A stretch of DNA of 64,000 nt, taken from the NCBI GenBank assembly GCA_963995505.1, contig OZ023198.1:6782558-6846557 (forward strand), in the 5' to 3' direction. Both the position numbers and the translations under genes were made by a program. This document shows positions 1 through 11,300 of this stretch, piece after piece. Position 1 is the stretch's first letter. Every line of letters starts with the position of its first letter. This DNA is from Hypericum androsaemum (taxonomy: Eukaryota; Streptophyta; Magnoliopsida; Malpighiales; Hypericaceae). The notes beneath the pieces were generated by a model. It had not been told where the DNA came from, made no database searches, and worked only from the letters and a program-made list of their open reading frames with translations.

Positions 1-3000
1 ATCTTTCATTTTCGTACCTTTTGCTTGCCTTGCCTTCAATTTTCTTGCCTTATCTTGCCTTTTCTTGCCTTTTCATGCCTTTTCCTTGCCTTTTATACCT
101 TTTCTTACATTTTCTTGCCTTTTCCTTGCCTTTTCTTACCTTTTCTTGCCTTTTCTTTCCTCATCTTTCATTTTCTTTCTTTTTCTTGCCTTTTCTTCAG
201 TTTACTTGCAATTTCTTGCATTATCATACCTTTTCTTGCCTTTTCATGCCTTTTCCTTGCCTTTTCTTACCTTTTCTTTCCTTTTCTTTCCTTTTCTTTG
301 CCTTTTCTTGCCTTATCTTTCCTTTTCTTTCCTTTCCTTGCATTTTCTTTCCTTTTCTTGACATATTTTGCCTTTTCATTCCTTATCTTGTGTTTTCTTA
401 CCTTATCTTATATTTTCTTGCCTTTTCTTTACTTTTCTTGTCTTTTCCTTGCCTTTCCTTGCCTTTTCTTACCTTTTCTTGCCTTATCTTGCCTTTTCTT
501 GCCTCATCTTTCATTTTTGTTCCATTTCTTGCATTTTTCCCTTTTCCTTGCCTTTTCTTCTCTTATCTTTCCTTTTCTTGCCTTTCCTTGCATTTTCTAG
601 CCTCAACTTGCTATTTCTTGACTTATCTTGCCTTTTCTTACCTTTTCATGCCTTTTCTTGCCTTTTCATTCCTTATCTTGTCTTTTCTTACCTTATCTTG
701 CCTTTTCATGCCTTTTCCTTGCCTTTTCTTGTCTTTTCTTTCCTTATCTTGCCTTTTTTTGCCTTTTCTTTCCTTTTCTTACCTCTTCTTGCCTTATCTT
801 GCATTTTCTTTCCTAATCTTTCCTTTTCTTGGCTTTGCTTCCATTTTCTTGCCTTATCTAGCATTTTCTTGCCTTTTCCTTGCCTTTTCATGCCTTTTCT
901 TGCCTTATCTGCCCTTTTCTTACTTTTTCATTTCTTCTCCATACCTTTTCTTGCCTTTTCATTCCTGTTCCATAACTTTTCTTGCCTTTTCATGCCTTTT
1001 CTTGCCCTTTCATGTCTTTTCTTACCTGTTCTTGCGTCATCTTTCATTTTCTTTCCTTTTCTTACCTTTCCTTTCCTTTTCTTGCCAGATCTTGCCTTAT
1101 CTTGAGTTTTCTTGCCTTTTCATGCCATTTCCTTGCCTTTTCTTGCCTTTTCTTCCCTTATCTTGCCTTTTCCTTGCCTTTTCTTTCCTTTTCTTGCCTT
1201 ATCTTACCTTATCTTGCCTTTTTATTCCTTTTTCTTGCCTTATCTTACCTTATCTTGCCTTTTTATTTCTTTTCTTGCCTTATCTTGCCTTATCTTACCT
1301 TATCTTGCCTTTTCATTCCTTTTTCTTAGATTTTCTTGCCTTATCTTTCCTTTTCTTGCCTTTTCATTACTTTCCTTCACTTTTCTTTCCTTTTCTTGCC
1401 TTTTCCTTGCCTTTTCTTGCCTTTGCTTGCCTTTTCCTTGACTTTTCTTGACTTTTCTTTCCTCATATTCCATTTTCTTTCCTTTTCCTGCCTTTCCTTC
1501 CATTTTCTTGCCTTATCTTGCCTTTTCATGCCTTTTCCTTTCCTTTTATACCTTTTCTTACATTTTCTTGCCTTTTCCTTGCCTTTTCTTACCTTTTCTT
1601 GCCTTTTCTTTCCTCATCTTTCATTTTCTTTCCTTTCTTTCCATTTTGTAGCCTTTTCTTGCATTATCTTGCCTTTTCCTGCCTTTTCCTTGCATTATCT
1701 TGCCTTTTCTTACCTTTTCTTTCCTTTTCCTTGCCTTTTCTTGCCTTATCTTTCCTTTTCTTGCCTTTCCCTGCATTTTCTTTCCTTTTCTTGACATATC
1801 TTGCCTTTTCATTCCTTATCTTGTGTTTTCTTAACTTATCATATATTTTCTTGCCTTTTCACGCCTTTTCTTGCCTTTTCTTTACTTTTCTTGTCTTTTC
1901 CTTGCCTTTCTTAGCCTTTTCCTTGCCTTTTCTTACCTTTTCTTGCCATATCTTGCCTTATCTTTCATTTTTGTTCCATTTCTTGCCTTTTCTTTCCTTT
2001 TCTTGCCTTTTTTTCCCTTTTCCTTGCCTTTTCTTCTCTTATCTTTTCTTTTCTTGCCTTTCCTTGCATTTTCTAACCTCAGTTTGCCATTTCTTGCATT
2101 TTCTTAACTTATCTTGCTTTTTCTTGCCTTTTCTTACCTTTTCATGCCTTATCTTGCCTTTTCATTCCTTATCTTGTCTTTTCTTACCTTATCTTGCCTT
2201 TTCAAGCCTTTTTTTGCCCTTTTTTTTTACTTTTCTTGTCTTTTCATGCCTTTTACTTGCCTTTTCTTGTGTTTTCTTTCCATATCTTGCCTTGTTTTGC
2301 CTTTTCCTTTCCTTTTCTTACCTCTTCTTGCCTTATCTTGCCTTTTCTTTCCTAATCTTTCATTTTCTTTCCTTTTCGTGCCTTTGCTTCGATTTTCTTG
2401 CTTTATCTAGCATTATCTTGCCTTTTGTTGCCTTTTCATGCCTTTTCCTTGCCTTATCTTACCTTTTCTTGTCTTTTATTGCCTCATCTTACGTTTTCTT
2501 AGCCTTTTCATGCCTTTTCTTGCCTTTTCCTTGCCTTCTCATTCATTTTCTTGCCTTATCTTCCCTTTTCTTGCTTTTTCATGCCTTTTCCATACCTTTT
2601 CTTGCCTTTTCATGCCTGTTCCATACCTTTTCTTGCCTTTTCTTTCCTTTTCTTTCCTTTTCCTTGCCTTTTCTTGCCTTATCTTCTCTTTTCTTGCCTT
2701 TCCTTGCATTTTCTTGCCTTTTCCTTGTATTTTCTTGCCTTATCTTGCATTATCTAGCATTTTCTTGCCTTTTCATGCCTTTTGCTTGCCTTTTCTTGCC
2801 TTTTCCTTGCCTTTTCTTTCCTCAGTTTTCATTTTCTTTCCTTTTCTTGCCTTTCCTTCCATTTTCTTGCCTTATCTTGTATTATCTTGCCTTTTCATAC
2901 CTTTTTCTTGCCTTTTCTTTCCTTTTCCTTGCCTTTTCTGGCCTTATCTTTCCTTTTCATACCTTTCCTTGCATTTTCTTACCTTTTCTTGACATATCTT

Positions 3001-5927
3001 GCCTTTTCTTGTCTTTTCATGCCTTTTCTTGTCTTTTCATGCCTTTTCTTACCTTATCTTGCCTTTTCTAATCTTTTCATGCCTTTTTTTGCCTTTGCTT
3101 ATCTTTTCTTGCATTTTCCTTCAATTTTTTTGCGTTTTCTTGCATTATCTTGCCTTTTCTTGCCTTTTTTTACTTTTCTTGCTTTTTCATGCCTTTTCCT
3201 TGCCTTTTCCTTGCCTTTTCTTGTCTTTTCTTTCCTTATCTTGCCTTTTCTTGCCATTTCCTTGCCTTATCTTCCCTTTTCTTTCCTCATCTTTCATTTT
3301 CTTTCCTTTTCTTGCCTTTCCTACCATTTTCTTGCCTTATCTTGTGTTATCTTGCCTTTTCTTGCCATTTCATGCATTTTTCTTGCCGTTTCTTACCTTT
3401 TCTTGCCTTATCTTGCCTTTTCTTGCCTTTTATTGCCTTATCTTGCCTTATCCTTGCCTTTTCTTTCCAATTCTTGCCTTATCTTGCCTTTTCATTCCAT
3501 TTCCTTCCCTTATCTTTCCTTTTCTTGCCTTTTCATTCCTTTTTCTTACCTTTTTTGGTCTTATCTTTCCTTTTCTTACCTTTTCCTTGCCTTTTCTTTC
3601 CCTTTCTTTCCTTTTCTTGCCTTTTCCTTGCCTTTTCTTGCTTTTTCTTTCCTTTGCTTGCCTTTTCCTTGACTTTTCCAGCCTTTTCTTTCCTTATCTT
3701 TCCTTTTCTTGAGTTTTCTTGCCTTAGCTTGCCTTTTCATGACTTTTCTTACCTTATTTTTCCTTTTCTTGCTTTTTCATGCCTTTTCCATACCTTTTCT
3801 TGCCTTTTCTTTCCTTTTCTTTCCTTATCTTTCCTTTTCTTTCCTTTCCTTGTATTTTCTTCCCTTATCTTGCCTTTTCTAGACATATCTTGCCTTTTCT
3901 TGCCTATTCATGCCTTTTCTTGCCTTTTCATTCCTTATCTTGTCTTTTATTACCTTATCTTCCCTTTTGTTTCCTTTTCATGCCTTTTCTTTACTTTTCT
4001 TGCCTTTTCCTTACCTTTTCTTGTCTTTTCTTTCCTTATCTTGCCTTTTCCTTGCCTTTTCTTGCCTTTTCTTACCTTTCCTTGCCTTTTCTTGCCTTTT
4101 CTTACCTTTTCTTGCCTTGTCTTGCCTTTTCTTACCTTTTCTTACCTTTTCTTGCGTTATCTTTCATTTTCTTTCCTTTTCTTTCCTTTTCATTCCTTTT
4201 CCTTGCCTTTTCTTGCCTTATCTTTTCTTTTCTTGCCTTTCTTTGCATTTTCTTTCCTTTTCATGCCTTTTCTTGCCTTTTCATTCTTATCTTATCTTTA
4301 CTTACCTGATCTTGTCTTTTCTTGCCCCGTCATGCCTTTTCATGCCTTTTCTTGTTTTTTCTTTCCTTATCTTGCATTTTCCTTGCCTTTTCTTACCTAT
4401 TCTTGCCTTATCTTTTCTTTTCTTGCGTCATCTTTCATTTTCTTTCCTTTTCTTGCCTTTCCTTCCCTTTTCTTGCCAGATCTTGCCTTATCTTGACTTT
4501 TCTTGCCTTTTCATGCCATTTCCTTGCCTTTTCTTGCCTTATCTTGCCTTTTCCTTGTCTTTTCTTTCCTTTTCTTGCCTTATCTTACCTTATCTTGCCT
4601 TTTTATTCATTTTCCTTGCCTTATCTTTCCTTTTCTTGCCATTTCATTCCTTTTTCTTAGATTTTCTTGCCTTATCTTTCCTTTTCTTGCCTTTTCCTTC
4701 ACTTTTCTTTCTTTTTCTTGCCTTTTCCTTGCCTTTTCTTTCCTTTGCTTACCTTTTCCTTGACTTTTCTTGACTTTTCTTGACTTTTCCTTGCCTTTTC
4801 TTATCTTATCCTGCCTTTTTCTAGCCTTTTCTTGCCTTATCTTGCCTTTTCCTTGCCTTTTCTTTCCTTTGCTTACCTTTTCCTTGACTTTTCGTGACTT
4901 TTCCTGGCCTTTTCTTATCTTATCCTGCCTTTTTCTAGCCTTTTCTTGCCTTTTCTTGCCTTATCTTGCCTTTTCCTTGCCTTTTCTTTCCTTTTCTTGC
5001 CTTATCTTACCTTATCTTGGCTTTTTGTTCCTTTTCCTTGCCTTATCTTTCCTTTTCTTGCCTTTTCATTCTTTTTTCTTAGATTTTCTTGCCTTATCTT
5101 TCCTTTTCTTGCCTTTTCATTACTTTTCCTTCACTTTTCTATCCTTTTCTTGCCTTTTCCTTGCCTTTTCTTGCCTTTGCTTGCCTTTTCCTTGACTTTT
5201 CTTGACTTTTCTTTCCTTATCTTTCCTTTTCTTGTCTTTTCTTGCCTTATCCTGCCTTTTCTTACCTTTTCATGCCTTGTCCTTGCCTTTTTATGCCTTT
5301 TCCATGCATTTTCTTTCCTTATCTTGCCATTTCTTGCATTTTCCTTGCCTTGTCATTCCTTTTCTTTCCTTATCTTGCCTTATCTTGCCTTTTCCTTGCC
5401 TTTTCCTTCCTTTTCTTGCCTTATCTTACCTTATCTTGGTTTTTTATTCCTTTTCCTTGCCTTATCTATCCTTTTCTTGCCTTTTCATTCCTTTTTCTTA
5501 GATTTTCTTGCCTTATCTTTCCTTTTCTTGCCTTTTCATTACTTTTCCTTCACTTTTCTTTCCTTTTCTTGCCTTTTCTTGCCTTTGCTTGCCTTTTCCT
5601 TGACTTTTCTTGACTTTTCTTTCCTTATCTTTCCTTTTCTTGTCTTTTCTTGCCTTATCTTGCCTTTTCTTACCTTTTCATGCCTTGTCCTTGCCTTTTT
5701 ATGCCTTTTCCATGCATTTTCTTTCCTTATCTTGCCTTATCTTGCATTTTCCTTGCCTTGTCATTCCTTTTCTTACCTTATCTTGCATTTTCCTTGCCTT
5801 TTTTGTCCTTTTCTTAACTTTTCATGCCCTTTCTTGCCTTATCTTTCCTTTTCTTCCCTTTTCCATACCTTTTCATGCCTTTTCCAAACCTTTTCTTGCC
5901 TTTTCATGCCTTTTCCTTGCCTTATCT
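1..5927 (+). repeat. Pyrimidine-rich decamer satellite, block 1
   Basis: The stretch is a tandem array of an approximately 10-bp unit, core CCTTTTCTTG, with recurrent variants CCTTATCTTG, CCTTTTCATG, CCTTTTCTTT and an 11-bp form CCTTTTCCTTG. Pyrimidines lie on the + strand throughout. Larger units are visible: a segment containing CTTGACTTTT recurs at 4759, 5191 and 5599 (spacing 432 and 408 bp), and a segment near 70-180 recurs near 1527-1630. Because the unit length is not a multiple of three, all three forward frames give the same periodic Phe/Leu/Ser/Pro/Cys peptide, which produces long open frames (up to 517 codons) with no gene-like content. The block enters at the window edge and ends at the TSD of element B1. 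Confidence 0.95.
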
Positions 5928-6544
5928 TGAGATGAATCTGATCAGCAAGAAGATTAATTTCGTTTTTGAGGTTTTTAAGTCTGTTTAGGAAGTTAATTAT
6001 ATGTTATTTTCGTTTTATAAGAGTTCTAGTCTATTTAGGAAGACAATAATTTGAGAATTTCGTTTTTTAAGAGTTCAAGTCAGTTTAGGAATGTGATTAT
6101 GTGATAATCACGTTTTTAGCAATCATAGGAGTATTAGACTTGTTTTCCTTTTTAGTTTCCCTTTTTAAGTCATATTTATTTAGTTAGAAGTTTTATTAAA
6201 CTAGGATTCTTTTTGTAACAATCTGCCTATATATAAAGGCTTTATCAATGAGAATGAGGAGAATAATTTGAGTACAAAAAACATGGGCTTTGCTCTCTTG
6301 GTTCTTCGGAACTGTTCGAACACAGCGGAGGGATTCCGTTCGTTCACCTTCGACTTATCAAGCGGATCTACATCACCGTTTGTGGCGTCTTCATCAAATC
6401 AAGGTTCTTGTTTCCCTACGGCAGCGGGTCGAGGTTGTTCATACCGAGGTTCTTGCAAAGGTGCAAACAACGGGTCGAGATTTCCATCAATCTGAACGTA
6501 GATAGATCCGGTTTTCGCGTGGATCCGTAACAAGATTCGCATCA
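5928..6544 (+). repeat. 5' LTR of B1
   Basis: 617 bp, ending ATTCGCATCA directly before the GT spacer and primer site. The first bases are TGAGATGAATC, one substitution away from the TGATATGAATC start of the other B LTRs. It contains a TATA box at 6228. Confidence 0.93.
6228..6237 (+). promoter_or_regulatory. TATA box of the B1 5' LTR
   Basis: TATATATAAA lies about two thirds into the LTR and is present in all four B LTRs. It is the likely core promoter for the element transcript, with U3 upstream and R/U5 downstream. Confidence 0.7.
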
Positions 6545-6546
6545 GT

Positions 6547-6560
6547 TGGTATCGGAGCCA
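6547..6560 (+). other. Primer-binding site of B1 (initiator tRNA-Met type)
   Basis: TGGTATCGGAGCCA begins two bases after the LTR. It matches the plant initiator tRNA-Met 3' end complement (TGGTATCAGAGC) with one A-to-G change at position 8, which may weaken priming in this copy. Confidence 0.85.
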
Positions 6561-6791
6561 GGTTCTACTTCAGATCATCTATCTTTAAATTTCGTTTTTG
6601 TTTTCATTAGTTTTCAATTATTGTTCTTATTTTATTCTGAGTTGGAGAAAGAAAAAAAATAAAAAAGAGGGAAAAAATTCCGAAAAAAAGAAAGATAGAG
6701 AAGAAGGCAGCTAAGAAAAGAAGAAGAAAGAAGGCTTAAAAAAAATCAAAAAAAGAAAAGTTGAAAGTAGAAAAAAAGAGAATCTGCAAGA

Positions 6792-7757
6792 ATGTCTTAT
6801 AACTACTCAAGAAGATCCTTTGAAGGTGTTGCACCATTGGTTGGTGATCCACACACGTTTATGGACGCCCTTCTTAGTGGGATGAGGCATATAATGAGAA
6901 CGGAGGTCAAGAAGCTCAGCGAAAAGGTGGACCGGATAGTGTGCAAACAAGAGAGGATACATGATGTTCCTAATGTCTGTAGCGGAAGACAAATTCAACA
7001 AAGGAGGATGAGGGTCAAAGATGAGAAGAATTCAGGAGCTAATTTTGTTGGAGAAGTCAATGGAAAGAGGGAGAACACCATTAACACTAAGCACGACATT
7101 GAGGGGAAGGTATGTAGTTCTGACGATTTGGAGGTTACACCTGAAGTGATTGTTGAAGAAGAGGTTTTGACATGGGAGGAATTTGGTGAATATTCTATTG
7201 ACTTGTTCGATGGAGAATGTTTTGATGACCATGCCATGTCACTTCTTTACTTGAGGGATTTGTTCAATGAATCAGAATTGGTGGATGTTGTTCATATGAA
7301 GAAGTGCTTAACTGCTATTGATGGTGAACAAGAAGAACTTGTTGTTTTAGTTGACAAGGAAGATGTCCAACCAATAACTTACATGTCTCCTGATTTACAT
7401 GTTGAACATATTGACTTCTTAGGTGTGGACAAGTTTAATTATGTTGGAGGTTCATCGTTGATCAACTTCTGGAATAGTTTGAAGTTCAAAGAAAGGCTTG
7501 TGCAAATAAGTAAGATTTTGGTTTTTAATTTGGAGAGGATTTCAGATTGCTTATGTTCAAAGTATCTATTTTGTTGGGATGGAAGATATCAAGTTCAACC
7601 AAGACGTTCCAAGACTTGTTCAAGCATGATCATGAATTGGAAAAAGCATGACGTATGCAAGGATTTGAGGACAAATCCATTTCAAGAGGAGGGGAATGAT
7701 ATGAATCTGATCAGCAAGAAGATTAATTTCGTTTTTGAGGTTTTTAAGTCTGTTTAG
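6792..7757 (+). CDS. B-family ORF, 321 aa, unknown function, gag-like N-terminus
   Basis: The only substantial ORF of B1, with an ATG 245 bp after the LTR. Residues about 1-60 (MSYNY... with a helical, charged stretch around 22-50) loosely resemble the N-termini of the gag proteins in this window (pattern DAL-G-M...E...L...VD). No CCHC knuckle, capsid, protease or polymerase motif follows. The middle (about 110-200) is acidic, with WEEFGEYSIDLFDG; the rest is of unrecognised fold. The last about 30 codons read [13 protein letters not shown], identical to the tail of the autonomous pol just before the polypurine tract, and run into the 3' LTR. A homologue in B2 (50609-51645) shows more synonymous than replacement differences, suggesting past selection on the protein. 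Function is unknown; a packaging or RNA-binding role is only a guess. Confidence 0.7.
   Translation: MSYNYSRRSFEGVAPLVGDPHTFMDALLSGMRHIMRTEVKKLSEKVDRIVCKQERIHDVPNVCSGRQIQQRRMRVKDEKNSGANFVGEVNGKRENTINTKHDIEGKVCSSDDLEVTPEVIVEEEVLTWEEFGEYSIDLFDGECFDDHAMSLLYLRDLFNESELVDVVHMKKCLTAIDGEQEELVVLVDKEDVQPITYMSPDLHVEHIDFLGVDKFNYVGGSSLINFWNSLKFKERLVQISKILVFNLERISDCLCSKYLFCWDGRYQVQPRRSKTCSSMIMNWKKHDVCKDLRTNPFQEEGNDMNLISKKINFVFEVFKSV
7684..7696 (+). other. Polypurine tract of B1
   Basis: AAGAGGAGGGGAA immediately precedes the 3' LTR start TGATATGA at 7697. It is the plus-strand primer in reverse transcription and lies inside the ORF, encoding part of QEEGND. Confidence 0.85.
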
Positions 7758-8313
7758 GAAGTTAATTATATGTTATTTTCGTTTTATAAGAGTTCTAGTC
7801 TATTTAGGAAGACAATAATTTGAGAATTTCGTTTTTTAAGAGTTCAAGTCAGTTTAGGAATGTGATTATGTGATAATCACGATTTTAGCAATCATAGGAG
7901 TATTAGACTTGTTTTCCTTTTTAGTTTCCCTTTTTAAGTCATATTTATTTAGTTAGAAGTTTTATTAAACTAGGATTCTTTTTTTAACAATCTGCCTATA
8001 TATAAAGGCTTTATCAATGAGAATGAGGAGAATAATTTGAGTACAAAAAACATGGGCTTTCCTCTCTTGGTTCTTCGGAACTGTTCGAACACAGCGGAGG
8101 GATTCCGTTCGTTCACCTTCGACTTATCAAGCGGATCTACATCATCGTTTGTGGCGTCTTCATCAAATCAAGGTTCTTGTTTCCCTACGGCAGCGGGTCG
8201 AGGTTGTTCATACCGAGGTTCTTGCAAAGGTGCAAACATCGGGTTGAGATTTCCATCAATCTGAACGTAGATAGATCCGGCTTTCGCGTGGATCCGTAAC
8301 AAGATTCGCATCA
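7697..8313 (+). repeat. 3' LTR of B1
   Basis: 617 bp, TGATATGAATC...ATTCGCATCA, followed by the TSD TATCT. It contains the stop codon of the B1 ORF near its start and a TATA box equivalent to that in the 5' LTR. Confidence 0.93.
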
Positions 8314-11300
8314 TATCTTACCTTTTCTTGTCTTTTATTGCCTTATCTTACATTTTCTTAGCCTTTTCATGCCTTTTCTTGCCTTTTCCTTACCTTTTCA
8401 TTCCTTTTCTTGCCTTTTCATGCCTTATCTTTCCTTTTCTTTCCTCATCTTTCATTTTCTTGCCTTTCCTTCCATTTTCTTGCCTTATCTTGCATTATCT
8501 AGCATTTTCTTGCCTTTTCATGCCTTTTGCTTGCCTTATCTTGTATTATCTTGCCTTTTCATACCTTTTTCTTGCCTTTTCTTACCTTTTCTTTCCTTTT
8601 CCTTGCCTTTTCTGGCCTTATCTTTCCTTTTCTTGCCTTTCCTTAAATTTTCTTACCTTATCTTGCATTTTCTTACCTTTTCTTGACATATCTTGCCTTT
8701 TTTTGTCTTTTCATTCCTTTTCTTGTCTTTTCATGCCTTTTCTTACCTTATCTTGCCTTTTCTTATCTTTTCATGCCTTTTTTTGCCTTTGCTTATCTTT
8801 TCTTGCATTTTCCTTCCATTTTTTGCCTTTTCTTGCATTATCTTGCCTTTTCTTGCCTTTTCCTTGCCTTATCTTGCCTTTTCTTTCCTCATCTTTCATT
8901 TTCTTTCCTTTTTTTGCCTTTCCTTCCAATTTCTTGCCTTATCTTGTGCTATCTTGCCTTTTCTTGCCATTTCATGCATTTTTCTTGCCTTTTCTTACCT
9001 TTTCTTGCCTTTTCTTGCCTTATCTTGCCTTATCCTTGCCTTTTCTTTCCAATTCTTGCCTTATCTTATCTTGCCTTTTCATTCCATTTCCTTCCCTTAT
9101 CTTTCATTTTCTTGCCTTTTCATTCCTTTTTCTTTCCTTTTTTTGTCTTATCTTTCCTTTTCTTACCTTTTCCTTGCCTTTTCTTTCCTTTTCTTGCCTT
9201 TTCCTTGCCTTTTCTTGCCTTTTCTTTCCTTTGCTTGCCTTTTCCTTGACTTTTCCTGCCTTTTCTTTCCTTATCTTTTCTTTTCTTGCCTTTTCTTGCC
9301 TTAGCTTGCCTTATCTTGCCTTTTCATGACTTTTCTTACCTTATCTTTCCTTTTCTTGCCTTTTCATGAATTTTCCATTCCTTTTCTTGCTTTTTCATGC
9401 CTTTTCCATACCTTTTCTTGCCTTTTCTTTCCTTTTCTTGCTTTATCTTGCCTTTTCTTAGCTTGCCTTATCTTGCCTTTTCATGCCTTTTCTTACCTTA
9501 TCTTTCCTTTTCTTGCCTTTTCAGGCCTTTTCCATTCCTTTTCTTGGTTTTTCATGCCTTTTTCATACCTTTTCTTGCCTTTTCTTTTCTTTTCTTGCCT
9601 TTTCTTTCCTTTCCTTGTATTTTCTTGCCTTATCTTGCCTATTCATGCCTTTTCTTGCATTTTCATTCCTTATCTTGTCTTTTCTTACCTTTTCTTTCCT
9701 TTTCATGCCTTTTCTTAGCTTTTCTTTACTTTTCTTGCCTTTTCCTTACCTTTTCTTGTGTTTTCTTTCCTTATCTTGCCTTTTCCTTGCCTTTTCTTGC
9801 CTTTTCTTATCTTTTCTTGCCTTTTCTTGCCTTTTCTTACCTTTTCTTACCTTTTCTTGCCTTATCTTTCCTTTTCTTTCCTTTTCTTGCATTTTCATTC
9901 CTTTTCCTTGCCTTTTCTTGCCTTACCTTTCCTTTTCTTCCCTTTCTTTGCATTTCATGCCTATTCTTGCCTTATCTTGCCTTTTCATTCTTATCTTGTC
10001 TTTTCTTACCTGATCTTGTCTTTTCTTGCCCTGTCATGCCTTTTCATGCCTTTTCTTATTTTTTTCTTTCCTTATCTTGCATTTTCCTTGCCTTTTCTTA
10101 CCTATTCTTGCCTTATCTTTCCTTTTCTTGCATCATCTTTCATTTTCTTTCCTATTCTTGCCTTTCCTTCACTTTTCTTGCCAGATCTTGCCTTGTCTTG
10201 ACTTTTCTTCCCTTTTCATGCCATTTCCTTGCCTTTTCTTGCCTTATCTTGCCTTTTCCTTGTCTTTTCTTTCCTTTTCTTGCCTTATCTTACCTTATCT
10301 TGCCTTTTTATTCCTTTTCCTTGCCTTATCTTTCCTTTTCTTGCCATTTCATTCCTTTTTCTTAGATTTTCTTGCCTTTTCCTTGCCTTTTCTTTCCTTT
10401 GCTTACCTTTTCCTTAAGTTTTCTTGACTTTTCTTGACTTTTCCTTGCCTTTTCTTATCTTATCCTGCCTTTTTCTAGCCTTTTCTTGCCTTATCTTGCC
10501 TTTTCCTTGCCTTTTCTTTCCTTTTCTTGCCTTTTCATTCCTTTTTATTAGATTTTCTTGCCTTATCTTTCCTTTTCTTGCCTTTTCATTACTTTTCCTT
10601 CACTTTTCTATCCTTTTCTTGCCTTTTCCTTGCCTTTTCTTGCCTTTGCTTGCCTTTTCCTTGACTTTTCTTTCCTTATCTTTCCTTTTCTTGTCTTTTC
10701 TTGCCTTATCCTGCCTTTTCTTACCTTTTCATGCCTTGTCTTTGCCTTTTTATGCCTTTTCCATGCATTTTCTTTCCTTATCTTGCCTTTTCTTGCATTT
10801 TCCTTGCCTTGTCATTCCTTTTCTTTCCTTATCTTGCCTTTTCTTGCATTTTCCTTGCCTTGTCATTCCTTTTCTTACCTTATCTTGCATTTTCCTTGCC
10901 TTTTTTGTCCTTTTCTTGCCTTTTCATGCCCTTTCTTGCATTATCTTTCCTTTTCTTGCTTTTTCATGCCTTTTCCATACCTTTTCTTGCCTTTTCTTGC
11001 CTTTTCCTTGCCTTATCTTACCTTTTCTTGTCTTTTATTGCTTTATCTTACGTTTTCTTAGCCTTTTCATGCCTTTTCTTTACCTTTTCTTGCCTTTTCA
11101 TGCCTTTTCTTGCCTTATATTCCCTTTTCTTGCTTTTTCATGCCTTTTCCATACCTTTTCATGCCTTTTCATGGCTGTTCCATAACTTTTCTTGCCTTTT
11201 CATACCTTTTTCATACCTTTTCTTGCCTTTTCTTTCCTTTTCTTTTCTTTTCCCTGCCTTTTCTTACCTTTCCTTGCATTTTCTTGCCTTTTCCTTGTAT

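Larger units (their letters stand above)
5928..8313 (+). mobile_element. Non-autonomous LTR retrotransposon B1, complete, with TSD
   Basis: Two 617-bp LTRs enclose about 1.15 kb. The target duplication TATCT is present at 5923-5927 and 8314-8318, so the ends are exact and the target was the satellite. LTR ends are TGATATGA-like (the left copy reads TGAGATGA) and GCATCA. A primer site follows the left LTR and a polypurine tract precedes the right LTR. There is one 321-codon ORF and no protease, reverse transcriptase or integrase. About eight differences separate the LTRs by eye (about 1.3 %), suggesting roughly half a million years. The primer site and polypurine tract match those of the autonomous elements in this window, so trans-mobilisation by them is inferred. 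Confidence 0.93.

Noticed and set aside
706..891. Lysine/arginine/glutamate-rich frames on the - strand of the satellite
   Set aside because: Reverse complement of the same repeat; composition-driven.
21..1451. 476-codon + strand frame, and similar frames at 1518-3071, 3150-4496, 46083-48215 and 48243-49805
   Set aside because: Translation of the decamer satellite. All three frames give the same periodic peptide, and there is no non-repetitive domain or gene context.
1..5927. Telomere-like or CRISPR-like array
   Set aside because: The unit is not TTTAGGG-like, there are no unique spacers between repeats, and the surroundings are plant retrotransposons.
6268..6495. 75-codon frame repeated in all four B LTRs (also 8037, 50088, 51928)
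   Set aside because: Lies in R/U5 after the TATA box. It opens at a TTG, and the internal ATG of B1 is GTG in B2, so no conserved start codon exists.
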